DNA of 64,000 nucleotides from Pseudomonas putida (GTDB lineage Bacteria > Pseudomonadota > Gammaproteobacteria > Pseudomonadales > Pseudomonadaceae): positions 186,001 through 250,000 of the forward strand of contig NZ_JANHLC010000006.1 in NCBI RefSeq assembly GCF_028682395.1, read 5' to 3'. The position numbers and the translations under genes were made by a program. This document shows, piece by piece, positions 34,099-42,420 of this stretch; positions within the stretch are counted from its first letter, which is position 1; each line of letters begins with the position of its first letter. The notes under the pieces are model-generated. The model was not told the DNA's origin and ran no database searches. It was given only the letters and a program-made list of their open reading frames with translations.

Positions 34099-36047
34099 TG
34101 AGCGCCCCCGAAATCACTACCCTGATGGTCGCCAACCGCGGCGAAATCGCCTGTCGCGTCATGCGCACCGCCAAGGCCCTCGGCCTGACCACGGTCGCCG
34201 TCCACAGTGCCGTCGACCGTGACGCACGCCATTGCCGCGAGGCTGATGTTCGCGTCGACCTGGGCGGCAGCAAGGCCGCCGAGAGCTATCTGCAAATCGA
34301 CAAGCTGATTGCCGCCGCCCGAACCAGTGGCGCCCAGGCGATCCATCCCGGCTACGGCTTTCTCTCGGAAAACGCCGCGTTCGCCCGCGCCATCGAAGCC
34401 GCCGGTCTGATCTTCCTCGGGCCACCTGCCAGCGCCATCGATGCCATGGGCAGCAAATCGGCGGCCAAGGCGCTGATGGAGACCGCCGGCGTGCCGCTGG
34501 TTCCCGGCTATCACGGCGACGCCCAGGATCTGGAAACCTTCCGTACCGCCGCCCAGCAGATTGGCTACCCGGTATTGCTCAAGGCCACCGCCGGCGGTGG
34601 CGGCAAGGGCATGAAAGTGGTGGAGGACGACAGTCAACTGGCCGAAGCCCTGGCCTCTGCCCAGCGCGAGGCGCAATCGTCGTTCGGCGACTCGCGCATG
34701 CTGGTGGAGAAATACCTGCTCAAGCCCCGGCATGTGGAAATCCAGGTGTTCGCCGACCAGCACGGGCACTGCCTGTACCTCAACGAACGCGACTGTTCGA
34801 TTCAACGCCGCCACCAGAAAGTCGTCGAAGAGGCGCCCGCCCCCGGCCTTGGCGTCGAGCTGCGCCAAGCCATGGGCGAGGCTGCCGTACGCGCAGCCCA
34901 GGCCATTGGCTATGTGGGGGCCGGTACCGTGGAGTTTCTACTCGACGCCCGGGGCCAGTTCTTCTTTATGGAAATGAACACCCGCCTGCAAGTCGAGCAC
35001 CCGGTGACCGAGGCGATCACCGGGCTGGACCTGGTGGCCTGGCAGATTCGTGTGGCGCAGGGCGAACCCCTGCCGCTCACGCAGGAACAGGTCCCCTTGC
35101 TGGGTCATGCCATGGAAGTGCGGCTATATGCCGAAGATCCGGGCAATGACTTCCTGCCCGCCACCGGTCGCCTGGAGGTCTACCGCGAGTCGGCCGCTGG
35201 CCCCGGAAGGCGCGTCGACAGCGGCGTGGCCGAAGGCGATGTCGTCTCGCCCTTCTACGACCCGATGCTGGGCAAGCTGATTGCCTGGGGCGAAAACCGC
35301 GAGCAAGCGCGCCTGCGCCTGCTCAGTATGCTCGATGAATTCGCGGTCGGCGGCGTGAAGACCAACCTGGGCTTCCTGCGCCGTATCGTCGCCCATCCGG
35401 CCTTCGCCCGGGCCGAACTCGATACCGGCTTTATCCCACGCTATCAGGAGCAACTTTTACCCGCACAGCAAGCCTTGCCGGACGACTTCTGGCAAGCCGC
35501 AGGCTGCGCGTTTATCCAGAGCCAACCAGCCCGCCAACGCCAGGATGACCCAGGCTCGCCGTGGGCCATCGGCACCGGCCTGCGCCTGGGGCTGCCCGCC
35601 GAGACCACCCTGCACCTCAACTGCGGTAGCGAGCATCGGGCCTTACGCCTGCAAGCCTCGACGTTGGCCCGCCACCACTGGCAGGACGAACGCTTGACCT
35701 GTGAAGACGCCGGCATGCGGCGCCAACACCTGGCCCTGTCTCGGCCCAACGGCCTCTATCTGCACTGGAGGGGTGAACTGCACAAGATCGAGGCCTACGA
35801 CCCCATTGCGGCGGTCGACGCCAGCCACGGCCAGCAGGGTGGTCTTGGCGCACCGATGAACGGCAGCATCGTCCGGGTCCTGGTCGAAGTCGGGCAAAGC
35901 GTCGAAGCGGGCACCCAGTTGGTCGTGCTCGAAGCGATGAAGATGGAGCACAGCATCCGGGCGCCCCACGCTGGCGTGATCAAGGCACTCTACTGCCTGG
36001 AGGGTGAAATGGTGAGCGAAGGCAGTGCCCTGGTCGAGCTGGAGTAA
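34098..36047 (+). CDS. liuD: Methylcrotonyl-CoA carboxylase, biotin-carrying (alpha) subunit
   Basis: A 649-residue biotin carboxylase: N-terminal domain (MVANRGEIACRVMRTAK), ATP-grasp domain with KATAGGGGKGMKVV, RDCSIQRRHQKVVEEAP and the EMNTRLQVEHPVTE active-site loop, a linker, and a C-terminal biotinyl domain with biotin lysine in EAMKMEH. Loads CO2 onto its biotin for LiuB. Last gene of the operon; a strong terminator follows. The ATG overlaps the liuC stop. Confidence 0.97.
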   Translation: MSAPEITTLMVANRGEIACRVMRTAKALGLTTVAVHSAVDRDARHCREADVRVDLGGSKAAESYLQIDKLIAAARTSGAQAIHPGYGFLSENAAFARAIEAAGLIFLGPPASAIDAMGSKSAAKALMETAGVPLVPGYHGDAQDLETFRTAAQQIGYPVLLKATAGGGGKGMKVVEDDSQLAEALASAQREAQSSFGDSRMLVEKYLLKPRHVEIQVFADQHGHCLYLNERDCSIQRRHQKVVEEAPAPGLGVELRQAMGEAAVRAAQAIGYVGAGTVEFLLDARGQFFFMEMNTRLQVEHPVTEAITGLDLVAWQIRVAQGEPLPLTQEQVPLLGHAMEVRLYAEDPGNDFLPATGRLEVYRESAAGPGRRVDSGVAEGDVVSPFYDPMLGKLIAWGENREQARLRLLSMLDEFAVGGVKTNLGFLRRIVAHPAFARAELDTGFIPRYQEQLLPAQQALPDDFWQAAGCAFIQSQPARQRQDDPGSPWAIGTGLRLGLPAETTLHLNCGSEHRALRLQASTLARHHWQDERLTCEDAGMRRQHLALSRPNGLYLHWRGELHKIEAYDPIAAVDASHGQQGGLGAPMNGSIVRVLVEVGQSVEAGTQLVVLEAMKMEHSIRAPHAGVIKALYCLEGEMVSEGSALVELE

Positions 36048-36052
36048 GCCCC

Positions 36053-36082
36053 AAAAAAGGAGAGCCCCGGCTCTCCTTTTTT
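36053..36082 (+). terminator. Intrinsic terminator after liuABCD
   Basis: AAAAAAGGAGAGCC (36053-36066) pairs with GGCTCTCCTTTTTT (36069-36082). The GC stem with a run of six T at the 3' end makes this a classic intrinsic terminator; the A-run would also serve the minus strand. Confidence 0.9.
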
Positions 36083-36121
36083 GACCTGCTCCCCGGCTAG
36101 GGGGCCTTGGACGCATGATGC

Positions 36122-36793
36122 TCAGATAAATTTGATGGTGGCCTGAACCACCACACCGACAATTCGGCACTCGTCGCTGTACAGCACTTTGGGGTAAGTC
36201 GGGTTCAGCGGCTTCAAGTAACGTTGGCCGCCCTCCTCGATCAATTGCCTGAACATCGCCTCGCAACTGCCCGGCCACCGCGCAACCACCATGACCCCGG
36301 GCTCGACCGGCAAATCCGGGTCGACCAACACCATCATCCCTTCGGGCACACTGATACCCATCGGTGCGGTCATCGCATCGCCCGTGACCTGCAACCAGAA
36401 CGCCTGCCCCTGAGCCCGATAATCGGTGGCCTCGAAACGGCCCGGCGGATAGGTCACCTGCCCCGGCTCACAAATCTCACCGGCCTGGGCCCAATCGCTG
36501 ATCGGATAACGAAACGAGAGTTTCTGGCGCAAAGCCACTGCCAGGCCCTCATCGTTGGCCGCGTCGATTTCCCTTGCGCCAGGACCTCGTTCACGAACAC
36601 TCAGCACCACCTCCAAGTGGCCGAGTTCCAGGGCTTCGAGAATCGCATTCATGATCTTCAGCTCAGGCGTGCGGCGCTTGTTCAGCCAGTGACCAACAGC
36701 GCCCTGAGATTTATCGATACGTTCTGCGAGCTTTTCTTGGGTGAGCTTCAACTCAGCCATCTTGGCTTTGACCAAGGCGATCCATTTATCCAT
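36122..36793 (-). CDS. PrtR-like XRE/S24 repressor with inactive peptidase
   Basis: A 223-residue repressor: N-terminal XRE helix-turn-helix (residues 5-45, LTQEKLAERIDKSQGAVGHWLNKRRTP) and a C-terminal LexA/S24-type domain (95-215), the architecture of PrtR and phage CI repressors. The scissile Ala104-Gly105 pair (in WAQAGE) is kept, but the nucleophilic serine of the usual GDSM motif is Ala140 (GDAM) and the general-base lysine is Arg182 (AMFRQL). RecA-induced self-cleavage should therefore be impossible. Start ATG 36793; divergent from a DUF6124-like gene. No pyocin genes are near. Confidence 0.85.
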   Translation of the reverse strand: MDKWIALVKAKMAELKLTQEKLAERIDKSQGAVGHWLNKRRTPELKIMNAILEALELGHLEVVLSVRERGPGAREIDAANDEGLAVALRQKLSFRYPISDWAQAGEICEPGQVTYPPGRFEATDYRAQGQAFWLQVTGDAMTAPMGISVPEGMMVLVDPDLPVEPGVMVVARWPGSCEAMFRQLIEEGGQRYLKPLNPTYPKVLYSDECRIVGVVVQATIKFI

Positions 36794-36841
36794 CGGCGGA
36801 ACAATACGGACCGTCCTCCAGCTCTCAACACACATATTGTA

Positions 36842-36874
36842 GTATTTAAAACAAAGAAATGAATACGATACGTA
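36842..36874. promoter_or_regulatory. Candidate operators between PrtR-like and DUF6124-like genes
   Basis: In the 131-bp divergent gap, GTATT (36842-36846) and AATAC (36862-36866) form an inverted repeat 15 bp apart, and TACG-ATA-CGTA (36864-36874) is a second short inverted repeat. Either could bind the repressor; the pattern is weak evidence alone. Confidence 0.35.
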
Positions 36875-36924
36875 CTAAGATCAAGCAGACTTTTTGCACA
36901 AATCGTCATAAAGGAACGAGAGCC

Positions 36925-37281
36925 ATGGTTTTTCTACTCAAGGACGCTCCCGAAGAGAACGAGGAAGCGCCTTACTCCTCCCTCAAGAACTGCGCTGCGG
37001 CACAGCGTGCACTGGATTACTATTTGAAACCGGGCGTTTCAGAGCAGGAAGTGAAGGAACAACTGTTCAAGGTCAACGAGAGTATCGGCGAAGAAGAAGC
37101 GCTGATTCACGCCGCTGATCTGATGCGCTGCGCTTCAGCCATTGCCTACGAGTCAGCTGTCGACTTGCAGGGAGCCAAGCGCGATCTCGCGTTCTCGGTA
37201 GTCCATATGCTGGAACTGGCACGTTCCCTGATGGAGCGCTCCATGACACGCGCACGGCTACTTGGGCCTGGGCCGAGCTGA
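36925..37281 (+). CDS. DUF6124-like protein
   Basis: A 118-residue acidic, helical protein starting at ATG 36925, with AAAGGAAC upstream. The N-terminal SSLKNCAAAQRALDYYLKP and the C-terminal LIHAADLMRCASAIAYESAVDL, followed by LAFSVVHMLELARSLMERSM, fit the Pseudomonas DUF6124 family, which is often present in several copies and has no known function. It faces a PrtR-like repressor. Unrelated to the downstream prrF gene. Confidence 0.65.
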   Translation: MVFLLKDAPEENEEAPYSSLKNCAAAQRALDYYLKPGVSEQEVKEQLFKVNESIGEEEALIHAADLMRCASAIAYESAVDLQGAKRDLAFSVVHMLELARSLMERSMTRARLLGPGPS

Positions 37282-37410
37282 ACACACCGCAGCAACGCCT
37301 GAACATTGCCTCATGCGCCAGCAAGCACCTATCAGCCAGTCGGCTCAGTTGCTTGAAAGTGTCGGAGAAAGGGGGGAGGTAAAAAAATTTCAGAAAGCGT
37401 GGAAATTCAT

Positions 37411-37439
37411 TTGACTTGCAAATGATAATGATTATTATT
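37411..37439 (+). promoter_or_regulatory. Fur-controlled promoter of prrF
   Basis: TTGACT (37411-37416) and TATTAT (37433-37438) with a 16-bp gap form a sigma70 promoter. AATGATAATGATTATTATT (37421-37439) overlaps the -10 and matches the Fur box hexamer repeats, so Fur-Fe would repress transcription in iron-rich cells. Confidence 0.88.
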
Positions 37440-37444
37440 GAACG

Positions 37445-37558
37445 CAGCTGGTCGCAAGACTGGCGGATAATCTGGAGACCTTAGGTCGGACTCTCGATTA
37501 TCTCCTCATCAGGCTAATCACGGTTATTTGACCCGGCTTTTTGCCGGGTTCTTTTTTT
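37445..37558 (+). ncRNA. prrF: PrrF iron-responsive small RNA
   Basis: An RNA of about 114 nt produced when iron is scarce; PrrF RNAs pair with mRNAs for iron-using proteins such as SodB and the TCA enzymes and lower their expression. The 5' part (GCTGGTCGCAAGACTGGCGG) and the conserved single-stranded core CTCATCAGGCTAATCACGG are recognisable, followed by the terminator ACCCGGC-TTTTT-GCCGGGT with a T run. The 5' end is estimated from the promoter. In P. aeruginosa two copies lie in tandem; here only one copy is seen, so a second is probably elsewhere. Confidence 0.87.
37531..37558 (+). terminator. prrF terminator
   Basis: Stem ACCCGGC (37531-37537) and GCCGGGT (37543-37549), loop TTTTT, then TCTTTTTTT. 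Strong Rho-independent terminator. Confidence 0.9.
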
Positions 37559-37821
37559 GCCAGTTTTTCTGGCTTGGCTTCAGGCTAATGAAGACTGTTT
37601 CTTTCGATGGCGCGGATGATAGCAAAAGAATGTTGCAGCACGGAAGACCAAGCACGCCCTACAGGTCGAGGCTTTGGACTTTAGCACTTGAGAATCAATC
37701 GCATGGCCACTAAGCTGGCTCCGCGTCAAGGAAGACGCCCCCTCCTGCAAACTCCCTCCAGGATTCGCCGCCCAGCCGGTGTACAGTAGCCCGCATACCG
37801 TGACTGTGCAGGCCTCACCCC
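37559..37821. other. Non-coding gap between prrF and the M14 gene
   Basis: I see no gene, RNA or repeat here. A short sequence, TTCAGGCTAATGAAG near 37578, resembles part of the prrF core (TCAGGCTAAT) but has no promoter or terminator. Confidence 0.5.
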
Positions 37822-38973
37822 ATGAATACTCCCAGCTCTCCCCTGATTATTCGCAGCGATTTCGACAGTGCCAATATTGCCATGCTCGATAGTCGCGATC
37901 CGTGCAATGTCCTGCTGGCAATCAAGCCGGACACCCGCAGCGCACATTTCCAGTGGTTTCATTTCAAGGCCGAGGGCCTGCAACACGGGCAGCGTCATGT
38001 CTTCAACCTGAGTAACGCTGCCCAGTCTTCCTATCCCCTGGCCTGGAGTGGTTACCAGGCGGTCGCCTCCTACAACCAAGTCGATTGGTTTCGCCTACCC
38101 AGTCACTTTGACGGCCAGACGCTGAGCTTCAGCCTCGACGCCCAGCACGACCATGCCTGGTTTGCCTACTTCGAACCCTACAGCCGCCAGCGCCATGACT
38201 GGCTGATCGAGCAAGCCTTGGACCATGCCGGCTGCGAGCTACTGGCCACGGGGCTTAGCGCCGAAGGGCGCGAGATCCCGTTGCTACGTCGAGGCCAAGG
38301 CGCGAGCAGCCAACGCAAGATCTGGATCATTGCCCAGCAACACCCCGGCGAGCATATGGCCGAATGGTTTATGGAAGGCGTGATCGAGCGCCTGCAGCAG
38401 GTCGATGACCCGCAGTTGGCTGAACTGCTGGCCAGCGCTGACCTGTACCTGATCCCCAATATGAACCCGGATGGCGCCTTCCACGGTCATTTGCGCACCA
38501 ATGCCCTGGGCCAGGACCTCAATCGAGCCTGGCAAAACCCCAGTCGTGAGCACAGCCCGGAGGTCCTGTTTGCGCAGGAACAAATGGACAAGTACGGTGT
38601 AGACCTCTTTCTCGACATCCACGGCGATGAAGAAATCCCCTACGTATTTACCGCAGGGTGCGAAGGCAACCCGGGCTACACGTCGCGGATCGCGGCACTG
38701 GAAGCCGGGTTCCGCGAGCACCTGTGCCACCAGACCCGCGACTTCCAGACGCTCCACGGCTATACACGCGACCTGCCGGGCCAGGCCAATATGACCCTGG
38801 CCTGCAATAGCGTCGGCCAGCGCTTCGACTGTCTTTCACTGACCCTGGAAATGCCCTTCAAGGATCATAACGATGCACCTGACCCGTTAACCGGCTGGTC
38901 CGCCAAGCGCTCCAGGCAGTTGGCCAAGGATGTGCTGAGCAGCATTGCCGCCACCGTCAACCGCTTGCGCTGA
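37822..38973 (+). CDS. M14-family (cytosolic carboxypeptidase-like) metallopeptidase
   Basis: A 383-residue zinc carboxypeptidase of the M14 cytosolic-carboxypeptidase group. After a beta-rich N-terminal domain (residues 1-120), the catalytic domain shows zinc ligands QQHPGEHMAEW (His and Glu) and DIHGDEE (His), plus NMNPDG, the substrate-binding DLNRAW and the catalytic glutamate in LTLEMPF. No signal peptide, so cytoplasmic. Eukaryotic relatives remove glutamates from tubulin; bacterial substrates are unknown. It stands alone before the AFG1-like gene. Confidence 0.9.
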   Translation: MNTPSSPLIIRSDFDSANIAMLDSRDPCNVLLAIKPDTRSAHFQWFHFKAEGLQHGQRHVFNLSNAAQSSYPLAWSGYQAVASYNQVDWFRLPSHFDGQTLSFSLDAQHDHAWFAYFEPYSRQRHDWLIEQALDHAGCELLATGLSAEGREIPLLRRGQGASSQRKIWIIAQQHPGEHMAEWFMEGVIERLQQVDDPQLAELLASADLYLIPNMNPDGAFHGHLRTNALGQDLNRAWQNPSREHSPEVLFAQEQMDKYGVDLFLDIHGDEEIPYVFTAGCEGNPGYTSRIAALEAGFREHLCHQTRDFQTLHGYTRDLPGQANMTLACNSVGQRFDCLSLTLEMPFKDHNDAPDPLTGWSAKRSRQLAKDVLSSIAATVNRLR

Positions 38974-39002
38974 GCCGCCAGTACGCACTGGCTCTCGACA
39001 TA

Positions 39003-39031
39003 TTGAAGGCGTATCGGCGATTGGTTAAATT
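39003..39031 (+). promoter_or_regulatory. Candidate sigma70 promoter for the AFG1-like gene
   Basis: TTGAAG (39003-39008) and TAAATT (39026-39031) at a 17-bp spacing, about 75 bp before the TTG start. Confidence 0.4.
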
Positions 39032-39104
39032 AGCGCCCGATGGCGCCCGGCTGAGGCGCCGCCACCAACCCCGACGGGACCTCGGGCGCACGGGGTAACT
39101 GCCA

Positions 39105-40241
39105 TTGTCTGCTTCACCACCTGATCGCCCTTCCCCGCCCAGCCGCTGGCAAACACTGGCGCGCCTACTGGGCAGACGCCCGGCGCCAGTGCCATCGGCG
39201 CAGGACCCCGGCCATCGCGTACGCGAACACCTGCGCAATAAAGCCAGCCAACAGGGATATACCCTGAGCCATAGCCAGTTGCGGGTGATCGAAAACATGG
39301 CCGTCCAGGCCCGGGAACTGGTCCAACCGACAAGCCATCGCGCTTCGCGGGCACCCGGCCTGTACCTGCACGGAGCCGTGGGCCGAGGCAAAAGCTGGCT
39401 GCTGGATGGTTTTTTCCAGGCCGCCGCGCTGGAAGAAAAGCGCCGCCTGCACTTCCACGACTTTTTCGCCCAATTGCACCAAGGCATGTTTGCCCACCGC
39501 CAGCAGCCGGATGCCCTGGCGACGACCCTCGACGAACTGCTCCAGGACTGCCGCCTGCTCTGCTTCGATGAGTTCCATGTGCACGATATCGGCGATGCGA
39601 TGCTGATCTCTCGGCTGTTCAAGGCCTTGTTCCAACGCGACATCCTGCTGGTCGTCACGTCCAACTATCCGCCCGCCGGATTGTTGCCCAACCCCCTGCA
39701 CCACCAGCGCTTCAAGCCGGTTATCGAGCTGATCGAAACGCGGATGCAGGTCATGGAGGTCGGCGGCCCCCACGACTATCGCAGCCTGGCGCGCCAGCAT
39801 TCCCAGCAGGTTTTTACCCTCGGTCGCTACCTGTGGCCGGGCTCACCAGCCCAGCGCCAGGCCCTGCAACTGCCCCAGCGCCAGAGTGCGCCCGAGGCCT
39901 TGCTGGTCGGCACTCGCCACTTGCAGATACGCCACGCGAACGAACGGACACTGAGCGTCCATTTCAGCGATCTGTGCGAGCAGCCCACCGCCGTGATGGA
40001 CTACCTGGAACTGAGTCGACGCTACGACCACTGGATCATCGACGAACTGCCCAGCCTGGAAGCGCTGCCGAGCGCCGTACAGCAGCGGTTTATCAATCTG
40101 ATCGACGTACTCTACGATCAGGATAAGCACCTGACGCTGATCGGCCGGCAACCGCTGCGTGACAGCCTGCTCGGCGATGCCAGCGATCTGGCCCGAACCC
40201 GTAGCCGCCTGGGACAACTGCTTGAAGTTGGGCCGCAGTGA
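39105..40241 (+). CDS. AFG1/ZapE-like ATPase (paralogue)
   Basis: A 378-residue AAA-type ATPase of the AFG1/ZapE family: Walker A GAVGRGKS (90-97), Walker B LLCFDEFH (151-158) and the sensor segment VVTSNYPPAGLLPN. E. coli ZapE helps Z-ring constriction and mitochondrial Afg1 helps degrade respiratory subunits. The extended, poorly conserved N-terminus (about 75 residues) makes this look like a paralogue rather than the main ZapE. An in-frame TAA at 39096 leaves TTG 39105 (or CTG 39099) as start; GGGG lies about 10 nt upstream. Confidence 0.85.
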   Translation: MSASPPDRPSPPSRWQTLARLLGRRPAPVPSAQDPGHRVREHLRNKASQQGYTLSHSQLRVIENMAVQARELVQPTSHRASRAPGLYLHGAVGRGKSWLLDGFFQAAALEEKRRLHFHDFFAQLHQGMFAHRQQPDALATTLDELLQDCRLLCFDEFHVHDIGDAMLISRLFKALFQRDILLVVTSNYPPAGLLPNPLHHQRFKPVIELIETRMQVMEVGGPHDYRSLARQHSQQVFTLGRYLWPGSPAQRQALQLPQRQSAPEALLVGTRHLQIRHANERTLSVHFSDLCEQPTAVMDYLELSRRYDHWIIDELPSLEALPSAVQQRFINLIDVLYDQDKHLTLIGRQPLRDSLLGDASDLARTRSRLGQLLEVGPQ

Positions 40242-40332
40242 TCGCGCGCAACTCATCCCCAAACATCGGCCATCCTGCCACCAGCATCGCTATCATGCCT
40301 CGTTAGGCCGCCCTCCAAGGTCACGCACATTC

Positions 40333-41652
40333 ATGCACACACTTGCCCAACTCCGCAGCGGTGAACTCGCCGGCCTCAAGCGTCTCGACCTGAGCGAGGC
40401 ACTGGCCGAGTTCCCCCGGGAAATCTTCCAACTGGCAGATTCTCTGGAAATCCTCAATCTCAGCGATAATGCCCTGAGCGAACTGCCCCCCGACCTGCAT
40501 CGCCTGAAGCACCTTCGCGCGCTGTTCTGCTCGAACAACCGGTTTACCGAGCTGCCGACAAGCCTTGGCGAATGTCAGCAACTGAGCATGGTGGTCTTCA
40601 AGACCAACCGCATCGAGCAGATCCCAGCGGCCGCTTTGCCCCCCAACCTGCGCTGGCTGACCCTGACCGATAACCGTATCGAAACCTTGCCCGAGGCCCT
40701 GGGGGAGTGCCGCGATCTGCAAAAACTGTTACTCGCGGGAAATCGGCTGCGCAACCTGCCCTCCAGCCTGGCGAGCTGCCAGCGTCTTGAGCTGCTGCGT
40801 ATTGCCAGCAATCACCTGAGCGAACTGCCCGACTGGCTGTTTGAGCTTCCCAGCCTGGCGTGGCTGGGATATGCCGGTAATCCTTGCGCCCAGCCCACGG
40901 CATCATTCGACAACGAGCCTCTGGCAGACATCGACTGGAGCCAGCTGCGTGTCACCCACCAGTTGGGGGAAGGTGCCTCCGGGGTTATCCGCCAGGCCGA
41001 TTGGCACCGCTCGCACCAACCGCCACTCCCGGTTGCGCTCAAACTCTACAAAGGCGCAATCACCAGCGACGGTTCGCCGCAACATGAAATGGCGGCTAGC
41101 ATTGCCGCAGGCCATCACCCCAATCTGATCCGCATCCAGGGTCGTCTCAAGGGACACCCCGAGGAGAGCGACGGCCTGGTCATGGCGCTGATCGACCAAG
41201 CGTTCAGTAACCTTGCAGAGCCCCCGAGCCTGGCGAGCTGCACACGCGACAGCTATGCCCCGCACCGCCGCTTCAGCGTCGCCAGCGCCTTGAACATCGC
41301 TGCGGCTCTGGCATCCGCCGGTGCCCATCTGCATGCACGCGGCATCTGCCACGGGGATTTCTATGCACACAATGTTCTGGTCAACCGCCAAGGTGACTGC
41401 CTGCTGGGAGATTTTGGTGCCGCCTCGTTTCATCCTGTGGATGACAGCGCTCGCAGCCGCGCCCTGCAAAAAATCGAGGTAAGGGCGTTCGGCATCCTGT
41501 TTGGAGAACTGCTGGAGCGGCTGGACAATGCGCCTTCAGCGGATGAACTCAGACCCTGGCACGCCCTGCAGCAACGTTGTGTTCAAGCCGATATCCACGC
41601 TCGCCCAGACTTTGGGCACATCCTTCAGCAGTTCGCTAACCCTCACGCCTAA
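40333..41652 (+). CDS. Leucine-rich-repeat protein kinase
   Basis: A 439-residue fusion. Residues 15-185 hold about seven leucine-rich repeats (LKRLDLSEALAEFPREI, LEILNLSDNALSELP, LRWLTLTDNRIETLP, LQKLLLAGNRLRNLP). Residues 205-435 form a eukaryote-like kinase: glycine loop GEGASG (212-217), ATP lysine in VALKLYK (Lys237), catalytic loop HGDFYAHN (Asp342, Asn347; HGD replacing HRD) and DFG (Asp360). All key residues are present, so it is probably active. No membrane segment, so a soluble kinase. Substrate and partner unknown. Confidence 0.88.
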   Translation: MHTLAQLRSGELAGLKRLDLSEALAEFPREIFQLADSLEILNLSDNALSELPPDLHRLKHLRALFCSNNRFTELPTSLGECQQLSMVVFKTNRIEQIPAAALPPNLRWLTLTDNRIETLPEALGECRDLQKLLLAGNRLRNLPSSLASCQRLELLRIASNHLSELPDWLFELPSLAWLGYAGNPCAQPTASFDNEPLADIDWSQLRVTHQLGEGASGVIRQADWHRSHQPPLPVALKLYKGAITSDGSPQHEMAASIAAGHHPNLIRIQGRLKGHPEESDGLVMALIDQAFSNLAEPPSLASCTRDSYAPHRRFSVASALNIAAALASAGAHLHARGICHGDFYAHNVLVNRQGDCLLGDFGAASFHPVDDSARSRALQKIEVRAFGILFGELLERLDNAPSADELRPWHALQQRCVQADIHARPDFGHILQQFANPHA

Positions 41653-41656
41653 ACGA

Positions 41657-41694
41657 CAAGCGCCGGCCAGAGGTTGCCCTCTGGCCGGCGCTTG
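41657..41694. terminator. Perfect 17-bp bidirectional hairpin
   Basis: CAAGCGCCGGCCAGAGG (41657-41673), loop TTGC, then its exact complement (41678-41694). It separates the convergent LRR-kinase and YebC-type genes. Confidence 0.75.
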
Positions 41695-41715
41695 CGACAG
41701 TAGCGGGTAGCTGGA

Positions 41716-42420
41716 TCAGCCCGCCAGGCCGACGAACATATCCTGCACATCGTCATGGTTGTCGAGCGCTTCAAGGAACGCTTCGACTTCAGCCATCTGC
41801 TCATCACTCAAGCCGCTGACCGGGGTCTTGGCCTGGTACCCCAGCTTGGCCGACAGTACGGTAAAACCGAACTCGGGCAGGGCCTTTTGCACGGCATCCA
41901 GATCCACCGGGTCGGTCAGGAACAGGGTGGTGCCGTCTTCACCCGGCTCGAAATCCTGGGCACCGGCCTCGATCGCCGCCACTTCCGGATCAACGTCGGC
42001 CGAATCCGGCTGGGCCTCGATCATCCCGAGGTGGTTGAAGTCCCAGGTGATCGAGCCCTTTTCACCCAGTTGCCCCTTGCGGAACAGCACGCGGATCTCC
42101 GCGACGGTACGGTTGATATTGTCGGTCAGGCACTCGACGATGACCGGCACCCGGTGAGGGGCAAAGCCTTCATAGGTGACGTGATGGTACTGAACGGTTT
42201 CACCCAGCAGGCCCGCGCCTTTCTTGATGGCACGTTCCAAGGTTTCACGGGGCATCGACGCCTTTTTCGCTTGCTCGACAACCAGGCGCAGGCGTGAATT
42301 CATGTCTGGATCGGCACCCGAGCGCGCCGCGATCATGATTTCCTTGGACAGCTTGCCGAAAATCTTGCCCTTGGCGTTGGCTGCTGCCTCTTTGTGTTTA
42401 ACCTTCCACTGTGCGCCCAT
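41716..42420 (-). CDS. YebC/PmpR-family protein
   Basis: A 234-residue YebC-family protein starting at ATG 42420 (MGAQWKVKHKEAAANAKGK). Characteristic stretches are FGKLSKEIMIAARSG, SRLRLVVEQAKKASMPRETLERAIKK and TDNINRTVAEIRVLFRKG. Members act as transcription factors (PmpR) or assist translation through proline-rich stretches. It differs from the main YebC next to ruvC and looks like the YeeN-type second copy; the ruvC neighbourhood is absent here. Divergent from vgrG. Confidence 0.9.
   Translation of the reverse strand: MGAQWKVKHKEAAANAKGKIFGKLSKEIMIAARSGADPDMNSRLRLVVEQAKKASMPRETLERAIKKGAGLLGETVQYHHVTYEGFAPHRVPVIVECLTDNINRTVAEIRVLFRKGQLGEKGSITWDFNHLGMIEAQPDSADVDPEVAAIEAGAQDFEPGEDGTTLFLTDPVDLDAVQKALPEFGFTVLSAKLGYQAKTPVSGLSDEQMAEVEAFLEALDNHDDVQDMFVGLAG

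Noticed and set aside
37528..37713. 61-codon plus-strand frame after prrF
   Set aside because: It begins inside the prrF terminator stem, and no internal start has a good ribosome site.
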